This document shows, piece after piece, positions 46,526-59,015 of a stretch of DNA of 64,000 bases. How positions within the stretch are numbered: position 1 is the stretch's first letter; each line of letters starts with the position of its first letter. The stretch lies in the NCBI GenBank assembly GCA_003415625.1, contig PYIU01000004.1, positions 1,054,001-1,118,000 on the forward strand, read 5' to 3'. The notes under the pieces are model-generated. The model saw only the letters and a list, made by a program, of their open reading frames with translations. It was not told where the DNA came from and did not search any database. The stretch is from Aquanectria penicillioides. Its lineage: Eukaryota > Ascomycota > Sordariomycetes > Hypocreales > Nectriaceae. The translations under genes and the position numbers were made by a program.

Positions 46526-49500
46526 TCAGCATGGCTGGAGGTAATTGCTTGGGACCAGCCCGATGCGTCCATTTGTGCCGTGGACCTCGGCCTCCCACCA
46601 TCCGTCGTCCTGATGGCGCAGGACCGCCAGATAGTCACCCTTGGCAAAGCCCAACTCTTCAGGAATTGCTGCCTGGTACATGTACAGTGCGCGTGCTGTA
46701 CGAGTCATAGTTAGTCAACTGGCATATAATCGATATCAGGTATTAGGAAACTTACCATAGTGCAAGATCGGTCTTCCATCTTGGGTGTAGAGTCGAGAAG
46801 GATCCGCCACGCTCTTGCTGCGTTGACGAGAACCGCCACCATCATAGAGACCCATGGCGCGGGATCCCGGGCGGCTGCCCCGACTCCTCTGGGATCCATA
46901 TGGATCATCGGCCAGCTGTACAGCCATTCCACTGCCACCGTAGCTGCTCTGTGGCCGGTTGTAGTCCCTGTAGCCAGCAGGCGATGCAGCTCGACTAGCA
47001 GCATCCTGAGGAGTGGGCTGTTGGTAGTACTGGTCTGAGCCACGCTTCTGGGGAGAGCTCATCTGAGATGGGCTACGCTGACTACCTCCGTAGGGATTGG
47101 GGGACGCTGAGCGGTAGCTCATTCTTGAAGAGTCATTCCTGGGCGGCTGCGGGGAGGCGCTGCGAATCGGCGCAGGCGAGGTCGCTCTAGGACGGTCAGT
47201 ACCTCTAGTTCCGGGTCGGGAGATCGGCGAGGTTCCATAAACTCCAGATCCTCCTCGCGACATTTCTGAGCCCCTAGTTCCTGGTCGAGCAATAGGAGAA
47301 GCCACCTCGGTAGCTCTGGTACCAGATCGCGACATAGGAGGGGCACTATATCCGCCGGTATCAACTCGGGGCATTTCACTAGCTCGGGTACCTGATCGCG
47401 AAACGGGGGGAGCATTATAGCTTCCAGTTTCGCGACCCATCTCCGAGCCTCGAGTAGCAGGTCTGGATGGAGGAGCAGTATAGCTACTAGGCCCACCAGA
47501 CCCGCCCCGTCCATTCTCTCCAAACATGCTGCGAGTCTGATTTGTAGCCTTCTTTGTGGCCTCTTTCATAGCCTTAGAAGTAACTGCAGGAGGCGGTACG
47601 CCCAGTCTGGATACCTGGCTCGGGGGTGATGATAAGAGGGGGGCGGAGTTCCCCTCTTGACGGTTGCTGCTTCCTTGTTTCCGGGAGTAGGAACCGACCG
47701 AGACAGGAGTGCATCAGATCCAGGTGCAGGCGTGGGAATGTTGTGGTAGTGATCAGCAGACATTCTGACTGATGACTGCTTGCCCAAAGTCACGTCCTTG
47801 AGCTCAGCGAGAGCGAGAGCAATGGGGTCAGTCTCCTCAGGTTCCTTCGCAGGGGTAGCCCCAGGTCGCTTCTTCTCATCCGGGTTGGATACTGCGAACA
47901 CATTCTGGCCTACTCCCAAAGCCAAGCTGGCGTTCGCATCAATGGGTTCAGGGCTCTGGGTACGTTCATGTGTAATGCTTTGAGGTTCAGGGTTGTTGAA
48001 TAGCTGTGGTCTGCGAGTCGGGCTTTCAGCGTTCCTGAAGTTGGCTGCGTGCCAGGTGTTTCTGTTCTGAGCTGAAGATTGAATCTCCTTCTGACTTTTG
48101 CGCCTAAAAGGGCTGTGGTTTTTCAAAAACCCACTCTTCTTCTTCGCAACGAGTTTGGTAGGGCTTGGTATAGGGGAAGCAATAGGAGCAGCAATAGGCG
48201 TGGCAATAGGAGCGGCAATGGGGGCAGGAACGGGGGCGGCAACAGGAGCAGGGGCAGGAGTCGGGGCAGGGATGGGATCTTGCTTGACCGGAGATGTCTT
48301 CCCACTCGGTGGTTCCTGACTAGAGAACGAGGTTGGGTTGGAATAGTCGCTATGGGAGTCCCTGCTTGAAGGTCTCCCAGAGGTGATCTGAGAGCTTCTA
48401 TCGGACGGGGGTCCAGCTGGTCCAGGGCGGCAGAGCATAGTCATGCCATCCATGGGATATGGGTCATGAGGTACAGCGGCGACTGGGCCGTGCTGAGAGA
48501 CATCATAGCCTCCCCTTCCATGTCCGCCTAGGGGATGGCGATGATATTGATCATCTGTAGATCTCCTCATCTCCAGCGACTGCCGGGTTGGCTGCGCCAT
48601 CGGTTGGGTCATCTGTTTAGTCATCTGTTGTGTCATCTGTTGATTCATATGTTGATTGATTTGTTGGGTCATCTGCTGCTGCATATGTTGATAACGCGGT
48701 TGAAGAGCCTGTTGAGCTTGCTGCTTGGGGGCCTGCTGAAGAGCTTGCTGAAGTGGCTGGTGGAATAGCTCGTCAGGTTGTGCAGACTTTTGAACAGCAG
48801 AACTTTGGGCGGGAGCAATGGCAGAAACGGGAGCGGGAGCGGGAGCAAGGGCAGCAACTGGGGCTGGAAGCAGCTCACGTTTCGCAGGTGCAAGTTCTCT
48901 GTGTGCCAAGTTATGGGCCAAGGCTGAGTCGGGGTCGTGGTGAGATTCGAAGGTCGAGGGCTGGGGAGAAGATGACCTGAATGCCGGGTTGATATTTCGT
49001 GGAAATTGTGCAACAGAGTAGTTGTCGTCCTCAGATGTCTCGGACTGGCTGTCATTGATGTCGCCACGACAGAAGTTGATATACCTTGGCGCATCAGGAA
49101 TCTCCTGTCCTGTACCGCGCTCAGTAATAAAGGTGATAATGTCCTTCTCCACGTCCATCTTCTCAAGAGATAGTCTGATTTTTTCGCATGATGCGTCGTC
49201 GCTGACGCATACTGTGGATGCGACGTTCGCGAACGTCCACAGGCTACTCTTCGTGAAGTCTAGGCGCTCCTCTTCCAAGTCTTGGAATTTGTCGGCTGCT
49301 GCCTTCCATTCACGGTTCCATCTGGCTGTTGTTTCTTCTAGAGCTTTGACGGAGTTCTCGTATTCTGTATTCGAAGTTGCGAGGCTGATCTGAGTCTTCT
49401 CTAATTTGGCCTTGTTGCGTCGTTCTTCTTGGCCCATGACCATGTGTCCTTGAGCCAGGTAGCCCTTTATCTTTAGGCACTCTTGCTCATATTTGTCTCG

Positions 49501-50104
49501 AGTCTTGCTGCGGGTTAGTCATTGGCGGGTGGAGAAGTATGGTTGAACTAACCTTATTAACATGTTGCGTCTGTTGCGTTTTCACCTTCAGAAGTTTCTC
49601 TACGGTATTCTGGACGATTTTTCGACGTTCTTTCATACCACCTGCAAATGCGGCCAGTGGTTCTTCCAACTCTGACTTCATCTGGGCCGCAATGTTTTGG
49701 TGCTGCTTCGCCATTTGTTCGACTTCGCCGCGGACGGTATCCAAGGATGTCTTCAGTGTCCCCATTTCCTGGGATCCCAGGGACTTCCGGCAAAGGTTTG
49801 TAAGCTTCCTAGCATATTCTTCCTCGATCGATGCCCGGGCTATGGTAATAAGCTTTGTCAGACATGAGAGTAGTGGAGTGATATTCTTTTCAACATACCG
49901 CCATAGAATGTTCTCAACTCATCGCAAGTAATCTTAGCCGCAGCCATACGAAGGAGCAAAGGCGAAACACCAGCATCTTCTTTACCCCAAAAGTTGTTTG
50001 CGACTGTAAAGAATAAAGTTAGCTTCGGCAAAGAAAGAGGATCCGTTGGAGATTCGCTCACAAGACAGCGCAACGGCTGGAGTCTCTGCCGTTGCCGCAG
50101 GCAT
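46526..50104 (-). CDS. Cdc15/Hof1-type F-BAR and SH3 cytokinesis protein (frame break in this sequence)
   Basis: Contractile-ring/septation scaffold with an N-terminal F-BAR domain and C-terminal SH3. Exons: 50104-50062, 50003-49899, 49839-49553, 49503-46756 and 46695-46526. The F-BAR contains SFANNFWGKEDAGVSPLLLR, EEEYARKLTNLCRKSLGSQE and ERRKIVQNTVEKLLK. A long disordered linker holds Gln/Met repeats and Pro-Ala repeats near 48160-48290, then RxGTR..EM repeats near 47180-47480. The SH3 reads ALYMYQAAIPEELGFAKGDY and WWEAEVHGTNGRIGLVPSNY. Exon 4 changes frame near 47632-47643: the upstream frame stops at 47566-47568, while VSRLGVPPPAVTSK and the rest lie in another frame. One extra C in a C-run would restore it, giving about 1117 residues. 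A 47-base GTCAAG...CCAG intron is the alternative. Confidence 0.85.
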
Positions 50105-50912
50105 GGTGCCCAGAGTCGTAGAACACTTCAAAGTAAAATGCAAAAGAGATAATCGTGTCGAGGAGGGAAAGGAACCAGCCTAAGTTGCGTTATTCTCCGG
50201 TTTGATGGAGAAATAAAAAGGCGTGTGCACCTTTCAAACAATGTTAAGGACAGCTCTGGTACCTCGAGATTGAGCATCGATGGACCATGTCATTGTTTGG
50301 AGTGGTGTGGGATCTGTTGACAGGGCAACGACCACACCCCATTGGACACGTGATCCGGGCTGCACAGATGGTACACGACCCCGACTTTAGCGGACCGGAA
50401 TTAACCGTGCTCCGGTACTTGGCCATTTTCATACCTTATCCTCAACCCAACTTCCACACCAACCAGTGTATGCTTTGTCGAGATATCGATACCTACTCTG
50501 ATCTCCCTCACGCCCTACCGCTCCCAGACCTCTTCGTCGACCGACGCCGGCCCGCCGCAACGCTCCCCTCAAGCTCTCTAATACGCTGCGTTCCCGGCGC
50601 TGACCCCCGACGACGACGACACCTGGACACCTGTCACCCACGCACCTGTCCCCTCTCCACCTTCACCACGTCGAGTCAGCCTCGTTTCGCCCTTTCATCA
50701 ACGTCTTTCCGCTGCACGGTCGCGCGCTCTCGAGCTCCCCCCTCGGCCCTCGACTGGTGCTTCTCCCTTGCGGCTCCCCCATGTAGGAATTCTTCGCAGC
50801 AAACTCCCTTCCTACAGCACCACCCGCCGCTCGCTTTTGAGCCTCTCGGCCTGCCACGACTCCAAGGGCAGGCTCTCCAACATCAACCCTCCGCCGCCAC
50901 CAATACACCTCC
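50105..50912. other. Divergent promoter region, F-BAR gene and NOT1
   Basis: 0.8 kb between two starts, rich in C and CT on the NOT1 side, consistent with a long pyrimidine-rich 5' leader. Open frames here are low-complexity. Confidence 0.55.
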
Positions 50913-53900
50913 ATGGTCCCACCACCTCGAGCGGGATCATTTTCTCCCAATCCTGCGCAGACTCTTCAGACGGGATCAAGCCATTCACCCCACCCATCGC
51001 AGGCCGCTATCCTCAGTGCTGGCGCAAGTCCCAGCGCCAGCAGTCCGACGGGCACCAACTCTCTGACCAAGATCGTCGTGGCCCAGGTCTATCTCCTGCT
51101 AAGCACTATCAAGGAGGATAAGGACCGCGCCAAGTGGGAACTGCAGGTTGATCAATTGAAGAAGGTTAGCTGTCTTCGTCGCCTTAACGCGCTGCCTTGC
51201 TGACCCTTATCCCCTACTTCTAGCTCATCGATGAACACGGTATGGAGGTTTTCTCTAAATACTTCACCCGGCTGGTTGCCGGAAATGCGCCGCAGATATT
51301 CCCGGGCCTCAACCGGCCTGTGTCGAACCCAGGGAACTACCACATTCTCGTGGGTGAGATGCGAAAGATCGCACACGACGTCGACCAAGCAACCAAGATC
51401 GCAGAGTCGATAGAGAGCGGCACCGAAGACGTGTTTCGAGACTTTGATCTCTCAACCTTTATGGAACATTTCAAGCTTGATGCACTAGAGAAGACCTTGC
51501 TTGCTCTGGCCTTCAAGGTTGGTTCTCGGGGAGATCTCAAGACCAAAGGTGAGTAATGGTACACTGCCTCATGCTGTACGATACTAACTTTGACTCCCCA
51601 AGCCGACGCAATTCTATCGACAAATTTTCCAACCTTTGTGGATATCATCTCGCGTCCTGAAATTGAAGCACATGCTGATCTAACCCCCGCCTTCATCGCT
51701 CTCATCGTCGATCGATTCATCCAATATCATCCTCCTAGCTTCAATGCTTCGTCTAGGCGCGATCTGCAAAACTATGTGGCAAAAAGATACATCAGCATGG
51801 ACCTACCTCCACCTTCAGAGGTCCTCGCAGCTTTGGATCTTGGAAGGGTAGTTGTTGAAAAGGCCAGCAACACCCTGACACGAGCTATCCAAAAGATTGG
51901 CGTTGACTTCACCCGTGATGAGGATACTTGCGTCTCGTATCTTCAGAATCGCCCCAGCAGTCTGCAACTGACTGCGGATCAAGTATCTTCAGCCTTAACC
52001 TATACAACGATCAGCCAAACACCTCAACACGACCCGGGCGTCCTAGTTGCTGCACTTCGGAGAGTCAACCCCAAGGGTCTTGATTGGATGGAAGTTATTT
52101 CGTTCTTCGATCAGCCATCAGCACGTATCTCATCCCAGCAGTTTCTGCGTCTCTACAATGCATTGCTACCAGTATCCCAAGACTCCAAGTCTGACCTGGA
52201 CATTCAGCGACTTTGGGGAGGCGCGTGGAATGAGCCGGAAGCTCAACTGTCTTTCGTAAGTGCTTATGCTTCCCTGACACCGGATCAGCTGGACGCAACC
52301 ACGATCCCTGGACTCCACAGGAGCATCACGCTTGACGATTACACCAACTCGCCTCCGAACGTTGTCGAGCGAGCGGCCGTGGCAGTCAAACACCCACTGG
52401 TGTCTGTTGCAGCACTTTCGTCGATCTTCAACGTCGCCCTCAGTTCTGTACATGCCTCCCAGAGCGTGGAGGCAAAACGGCTCTTCCAGGAGGTCGTGGT
52501 GCCCAACCTGGATATCTTCCTCGTCTCTGCGTTTGAAGTTCCTCGACAGGCATGGGCCACAATGGCTGTTGACACTCTCAATTCTCTCTTCGAAAATTTC
52601 TTGTACAAGCGATCACCGGAATATGACTTCGTTCTTGACAGTCTCTGGAAGAAGGACAAGGAGTGGGTAACTCAGAGACTCATCGATGCCCACGCTGTGA
52701 AACCTGTCGACCTTCCCCTTGTGTTTGAGCACGCTTTGAAACACAAATGGCTGGACGGGCTCGTGTATCTTCCGAATGGGTTCGGCATCGATCTGGCCGC
52801 TTTGGCTCATGCTGAAGGATATCTGGATCTCGGCAAGTGGGCTCGTGTCAACGCTGATCGAAGCAACGAGATGTCCCGTACCCTCCTACAGTTCTTGATG
52901 ATCAAAGCCGAGCTTGAGATAGCATTCCAGCGATCTTCTCCCGACGGCCAGCCACCAGTCAAGACCAGCACGACCCTTCAGGTTCGTACTGTCTCAGCAC
53001 TGTTGGCCATCCTCGAGGACTTCTTGCCCAAAGCTCCTGTGCGGGACCTGATCCTTGTCCAACGCCACTGCATCACGGCTTATCCCCGATTAATCAACTA
53101 CGGGGAGGGTTATGACGATATCATTGATGCCAATGGCAAAGAGGGTAACGCTTTGCCACCAGCCGCCAACGGCAAAATGGAAGAGCATTATAAGAAGATG
53201 TATAGTGATGAGATCCAGGTGCGGAACATTGTTGAAATCCTGGACCGGTACAAGCATTCTCGAGACTCGTTGGATCAAGATGTCTTCACTTGCATGATCC
53301 ATGGGCTCTTCGACGAATACAATCACTACGTCGATTATCCTCTCGAGGCGCTTGCGACGACGGCCGTCCTTTTTGGTGGCATCGTCTCTCACAAATTGAT
53401 TTCAGACCTACCTCTTAAGATCGGGCTTGGCATGATTTTGGAAGCCGTTCGAGATCACATGCCTGATGACCCCATGTACAAGTTTGGTTTGCAGGCTCTA
53501 ATGCAGCTGTTGGTACGTTTCCGAGAATGGCCCGGATTCTGCAAGCAACTGCTACAAATCCCTGGGCTGCAAGGCACAGAAGCATTCAAGAAGGCAGAGG
53601 ACGTTGTACGTGACCATGAGGATGAACTTGTTCGCGGCCGTAATGGTGCCGGGACTCCTCATGGACTTACATATCCTACTGACCAGTTTACTAATGGAAA
53701 CCCTGAGGAACAACCCAGCACTGATCGTCAACCTCCAGCTTTCAGTTCTATCAATGTTACCCCACATCCCAAGGAAGCCGATTTCGAAGAGCCTGATGAG
53801 AATGCCCAAGACAAAGTTCAGTTTGTTTTGAACAACATCACTGAAGGAACTCTACAGTCCATGTGCAAGGAACTTCAGGAAACCATGGAGCGTAAGCATC

Positions 53901-56900
53901 AACAATGGTTTGCCAGTCATTTGGTCGAGGAACGCGCCAAGATGCAGCCAAACTACCACCATGTGTATCTTGAATTGGTCAAGCTGCTTGAAGACAAGTC
54001 TCTTTGGGGCGAGGTCCTTCGAGAAACCTATATCAGCGTGGCTCGAATGCTAAATTCTGAGGCTACTATGCAGAACTCTACCGAAAGAACACATTTGAAG
54101 AACCTCGGTGGCTGGTTAGGACTTCTCACTCTGGCCCGAGATCAACCTATTAAGCACAAGAATATTGCCTTCAAGCAACTGTTGATTGAGGCCCACGACA
54201 CAAAAAGGCTAATTGTGGTAATACCATTCGTCTGCAAAGTGTTGATACAGGGCGCCACCTCGGCAGTGTTCCGGCCGCCCAACCCATGGCTGATGGATAT
54301 TATTCACCTGCTCATCGAGTTATACCATCATGCCGAGCTCAAGCTGAACTTAAAGTTTGAGATCGAGGTTCTTTGCAAAGGTCTCAATTTAGACCATAAG
54401 AGCATCGAACCTTCGGGTGAGATCCTCAATCGTCCTGTGATTGAAGAACCCTCCGAAGTTCTGCCCCAGGAGCAGATCGATGCCTTTGAGAACCTGTCTC
54501 TCAACGGCATGGGTTCTGCCGTTGGCGCAGGATTGACTCCTCAAACTATTGCGCCGACCATTCCTGACCTTGGTCCATTGATCAATATCCCCCCACTAAC
54601 GAAATGGTTGTCAGCGCTACTCGCCTCCACGAGATTGTCCGAACTGCTCTCAGCCGAGCTCTCCAGGATATCATTCAGCCTGTGGTAGATCGATCCGTGA
54701 CTATTGCCGCCATTTCCACACAACAAATGATTCATAAGGACTTTGCCACGGAACCTGATGAGAACCGGGTGCGCACTTCTGCCATCAACATGGTTAAGGC
54801 CACTGCTGGTAGTCTCGCTCTCGTCACCTCCAAGGAGCCTCTCCGAGCCAACTTTACCAACTATATGCGAAACCTGTCCAACGACCTCCCTCAGGGTCTC
54901 CCGGAAGGTACCGTCATCATGTGTGTCAATTCCAACTTGGACCTAGCCTGCAACATCATCGAGAAGCAGGCAGAGGAAAGAGCAGTTCCTGAAATTGAGG
55001 AGATGATCGAGCCCGAGCTGGAGGCTCGCCGCCGGCACAGGCTGCAGAGGCCTAATGAGCCTTACTATGATTCAAACCTTAGCCGATGGGCCATGGCCAT
55101 TCCAAACCCCTACAAGCTGTCTCCTAACATGACCGGTTTGAACCCCGAGCAGATGGCCATTTACGAAGATTTTGCTAGACAGCCTCGCAGCACGCCTCTT
55201 CCTGCGCCTTCGCATGGTCCTTCTACCTCCGATGCCACAAGATCGCTAGCGAATGAGGTTTTGCAAGAGCAATATAATACTATACCAAACTTACCAACCC
55301 CAGCAGAGACTCCCGCCATCCAACAACACCTAGGTGGTCAGATGCAGCCTTACGCACCTGTTCATGCGGCTGCCGCCAACAACATAGCCAACGGACGAAC
55401 TCCAGCTTTTCAGATGGATGTCCGAGGTCTTGCTGAGCGAGTCAACAAGTTGCTTCAGGAACTTCTGCGAGTTGCTGGCGAGGCTCGGGAAGAGCATTTC
55501 CTTGGTCTCCCTCGACCTCACCCTGTCCTTGATGTTGTTGATGCTCTGGTTCAACTGATTATCAAGACATCGCAGAACTCTGAAGAGTTCGCTATTTACG
55601 CCGCCGAGCAGATTAGCGCCCTCATCTTCCAGCAAGTAGAGGACAACCTGACCCTTGAAAGTTTAGTTCACGTTCTCGAAACCTTGAGAAAGATCTCTGG
55701 CCCTGGTCTCAACAACCGTGTCCGCGCCCTTTTTAGCCAGCAGCCCGGTCCAACCTTCTTGAGTTTGCCATTGCTCGCAGCCTTGACCCGTACCGATCTC
55801 CTAGACTGGAGGAACATCGATCTCGCCATGTCCAAGGCTCTCCAGGCACGCAAAGAGGGCTCGCTCGACTTCTTGGAACACCTCCTAGATCTGGCACTTC
55901 TCAACAACCGGCCAATTGCCCTATACGCTGACTTTGTCCGAACACTAGAGGCCGCCTGGGCTTGGATCTGCGAAGAACCCAGCTCGCCTGCCGGCCAGCG
56001 GGTCAAGAACAAGCTTACGGGTTCAGCCCTTCCCGGTCCCGCCCAGGCTACTGACGATCAGGCAGTCATGAAGCAAGATCAGATGGAATACGTGTTTGAG
56101 GAATGGGTTCATCTCTGCAACAACCACAATGCTTCAGAGAAGGCTCCTGTCGCCTTCGTCCAACAGCTGCAAGCTAAACAAGTCATTCGTGATCGCGAAG
56201 ACTTCTTTGTCTTTGTCCGCATTGCCATCGACCTCTCGGTTGACCGATTTGAGCATATCCTTCATGCTGGCGCCGTCGGTGACGCGTATGTCATGGTCGA
56301 TGCCTTGGCAAAACTAATTGGCACATTCTTCAACATGCAACCCGAGACGCCAGGGGCCCGTGTCACCTTTGTGGATTCTACCCTGGCGCTGATTACTCTA
56401 GTACTCAACCATCACCACGTCAAGCGTGGTGAGCAACTGAACCAACGGGTCTTCTTCCGACTTGTGTCTATGGTCCTTCACGAAGTGCACAGTCTATTCG
56501 AGGACCTCTCCGAGGAGGAACGTCGTGACATCGTCCTCAAGATTTCTTCAAGACTAGCAGGCATGGGACCAGTTCATCTTCCCGGCTTTATCTACGGTTG
56601 GCTCTCTCTTGTCCAACACCGTGCCTTCCTCCCAGTGATCCTCCAGATGCCTGATGGAGCCGGCTGGACATCATTCGTTGGTCTTGTGTGCCAGCTCCTA
56701 GATACTCTGGGTGAGCAGCTCAAGGTCTTCGAGGTGTCTAATGTTGCCAAGGAGATTTACCGTGCCACTCTCAAGCTCCTTGTAATTCTACAGCACGATT
56801 TCCCCGACTTCGTTGCGGCCAACCATGTCCGACTCTGTGGCAGTATTCCACCCCACTGTACTCAGCTCCTCAATGCTGTTTTGGCAGCAAACCCACAGCA

Positions 56901-57652
56901 GAGCCCCAAGATCTCGGAGGTCAGCGTCAAGGACCAACCCGACGAGGCCAGAATCTATCCCGGACTAGTCGAGGAAGCAAATGCAATTCTTCGAGGCACC
57001 GGACTCCTCAGTGTTCTCGACCAAGCCCTGCAGAACGGCCCTTCGGAAGAAATTGTGGCAACCATCACTCATGCCATCACGCACAACCCACCTAAGGAGA
57101 CAACTTATGGGCAGGTCCCTGTGACGGCGAATGTGCGACTAATCGGGGCTGTTGTCATCTACATTGGACAACATGCTGCAGAGCAGGCAGCCCAGGCAGG
57201 TACCACAGTCACAGTGTCTGGTGAGGAACCTGGAGTTTCTGCCCTGTCTCTACTCATTCATGAGCTTCCACCTGAGGCTAGGTACTATCTCTTGGCCAGC
57301 ATCATCAACCAGCTCCGGTTCCCCAATGCCCACACCGACTTCTTCAGTCAGGTCCTTCTCTACATCTTCGGCAAGGATATCAACGACCCGGAGGAATCGG
57401 AGATCCGACAGGAGATTACGCGAATCTTGCTTGAGCGCCTCATCGGTTTCTGGCCACAGCCGTGGGGCCTGATGTTCACGATTGTGGAGCTGATGAAGAA
57501 CGAGAAATACATGTTCTTCGATCTCCCTTTCATCAAGTCGACCCCAGAGGTAAGCATTTATTCTCATTTCTTTACGTCACAAAATGAATAGGAATATTGA
57601 CACATCCAAATAGGTTGCCGAGCGATTCGCGCAAGTTCTCCAGCGAGCATAA
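50913..57652 (+). CDS. NOT1: NOT1, scaffold of the CCR4-NOT deadenylase (frame break in this sequence)
   Basis: Central scaffold of the CCR4-NOT complex. Exons 50913-51164, 51224-51548, 51603-57549 and 57614-57652. N-terminal HEAT region (LIDEHGMEVFSKYFTRLVAG); CAF1-binding MIF4G region at about 928-1140 (DKVQFVLNNITEGTLQSMCK, ERTHLKNLGGWLGLLTLARD); CNOT9-binding DUF3819 (RLHEIVRTALSRALQDIIQP, DRSVTIAAISTQQMI); and the NOT1 C-terminal domain (ELPPEARYYLLASIINQLRF), ending RFAQVLQRA. The frame breaks at the six-C run 54589-54594: upstream reads INIPPLTKWL and stops at 54686-54688, whereas family sequence continues as PPTNEMVVSATRLHE in the -1 frame. One extra C would join them, giving 6564 nt and 2187 residues, the usual length. 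No intron with GT-AG ends explains the change. Confidence 0.92.
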
Positions 57653-58097
57653 ATAATATGAGACAGTGACAAATGGAGGCATAGTGGATTAAGGGGATAT
57701 ACGGAGGATATATATATGAAACCATGCAATGGCGATGATTTCTGGAATCAGTGCAGTACATCGTCGAAAGATCCAGGGGGGCGTTTGGTAAAAGGCTCTC
57801 TCGGAAACTATAGAGATGTGGTGTCTGCGGTCCCCCCAGCTTCCTTGTCTGGGGGGACAAGGCGTTGGGGACCATGGACACACTGTAATACTGTATTAAT
57901 GTACGATAAGTAGCTTTATGGGATGTTGAAGACAAAAAAAATACCAGGCGCATGGTTGGTCACGAAAAGAAAACGAATTCGGGTAGTAGGCGAAGTCACA
58001 GCCTTGGGGCATAGTCTGAGTGAGTCTTGTTTTGCTCCTTGCTCAGGAGACTAGCAGTTGTTGATCGAAAGAGATACGCGTTCGTCTTCTCCCCAAA
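57653..58097. other. Convergent 3' interval
   Basis: 0.45 kb between the 3' ends of NOT1 and the PhzF gene; no gene seen. A short inverted repeat built on CCCCCCAGCTTCC/TGGGGGG occurs near 57830-57856. Confidence 0.5.
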
Positions 58098-59015
58098 TCA
58101 AATGGTGACATATCCTCGCATGACCTGCGTGGCAGTCCCAGACAACTTGACGGTATCAATCTTGGAGTCACGTACGGCAACTTCGACGACGATGTTGCTC
58201 TCACGGCCTATCTCCACCCCTTGGTCGATCTCGAACCGGAAGGTCTGGTTCTGGAGGTCGGGTTGTTGGAGGGTAAGGTAGCTGGACAAAGCACATGCGG
58301 CGCTGCCCGTAGCCGGGTCTTCGAAAACCGCTTCCATCATGCGTGTGCGGATGGAAAATATGGTTCTACCGTCCACATTTCTTTGGCCCATGTGAACGTA
58401 GAAGTACTTTCCAATGAAGCCGCTTTGCCAATCTTCGTCGAGCAATTGGTCAGGAGAGAAAGGAACGATGCTCTGCGTAACTTTGGAAAGGCTATCGAGA
58501 TCGGGGAGGTTGGTGAGAACGAACGACATGCCGTTGACGATACTGAAGAGCGGGGCATCAAGCTCAAGGCGCTTGATGGAGGGGTCGATGTTCAGCTGGC
58601 CGGGTGCGGGCGCGGGCAGATCAGAGAGAGTTTTACGATGTAAGTGGACATTATGTGGGATTTCGGCTTGGATATGTCCAGGAGAAGTTTCGACGAGAGC
58701 AATGGGCCCGGCTTTTGTGATAAGGGTATCGACACCCTGAGACCGGAGGGAAAAGGCCGTGCCAATGGTGGGGTGACCAGCGAAGGGAATCTCGGCATTG
58801 ATGAGGAAGATATCGATGACACGCTGCTTGTTCGTTTCGCGATCGGATACGTCGTGGACAATGACAGTCTCGGAAAGGTTGAACTCGCGCGCAATGGCTT
58901 GCTTCTGGTCTTGGGAGAGAGGGGGAGTGCCGGCGGGGATAGTGACGACAGCGAGCGGGTTGCCGCGATAGCGGGTGGTGGTGAAGACGTCAAGGGTGAC
59001 GAAAGGGAGCTCCAT
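58098..59015 (-). CDS. PhzF-family isomerase-like protein
   Basis: Single-exon, 305-residue protein of the PhzF/diaminopimelate-epimerase fold. The catalytic Glu is in REFNLSETVIV (E49). Family signatures are VFTTTRYRGNPLAVV at the N-terminus, IPFAGHPTIGTAFSL (residues 77-91) and EDPATGSAACALSSYL (about 235-250). Members are isomerases acting on small metabolites; the bacterial namesake works in phenazine synthesis, but no phenazine genes are here and most fungal members have no known substrate. The ATG at 59015 begins at the conserved ELPFVTLDVF. Length and motifs match the family. Confidence 0.93.
   Translation of the reverse strand: MELPFVTLDVFTTTRYRGNPLAVVTIPAGTPPLSQDQKQAIAREFNLSETVIVHDVSDRETNKQRVIDIFLINAEIPFAGHPTIGTAFSLRSQGVDTLITKAGPIALVETSPGHIQAEIPHNVHLHRKTLSDLPAPAPGQLNIDPSIKRLELDAPLFSIVNGMSFVLTNLPDLDSLSKVTQSIVPFSPDQLLDEDWQSGFIGKYFYVHMGQRNVDGRTIFSIRTRMMEAVFEDPATGSAACALSSYLTLQQPDLQNQTFRFEIDQGVEIGRESNIVVEVAVRDSKIDTVKLSGTATQVMRGYVTI

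Noticed and set aside
46441..46714. Plus-strand open frame rich in Ser/Gln over the SH3 exon
   Set aside because: Arises from TCAA/GTCA repeats and the antisense of the SH3 coding exon.
54587..54595. Programmed -1 frameshift in NOT1 at C CCC CCA
   Set aside because: Known slippery sites favour A or U in the second triplet and no such event is known in NOT1; a missing C is simpler.
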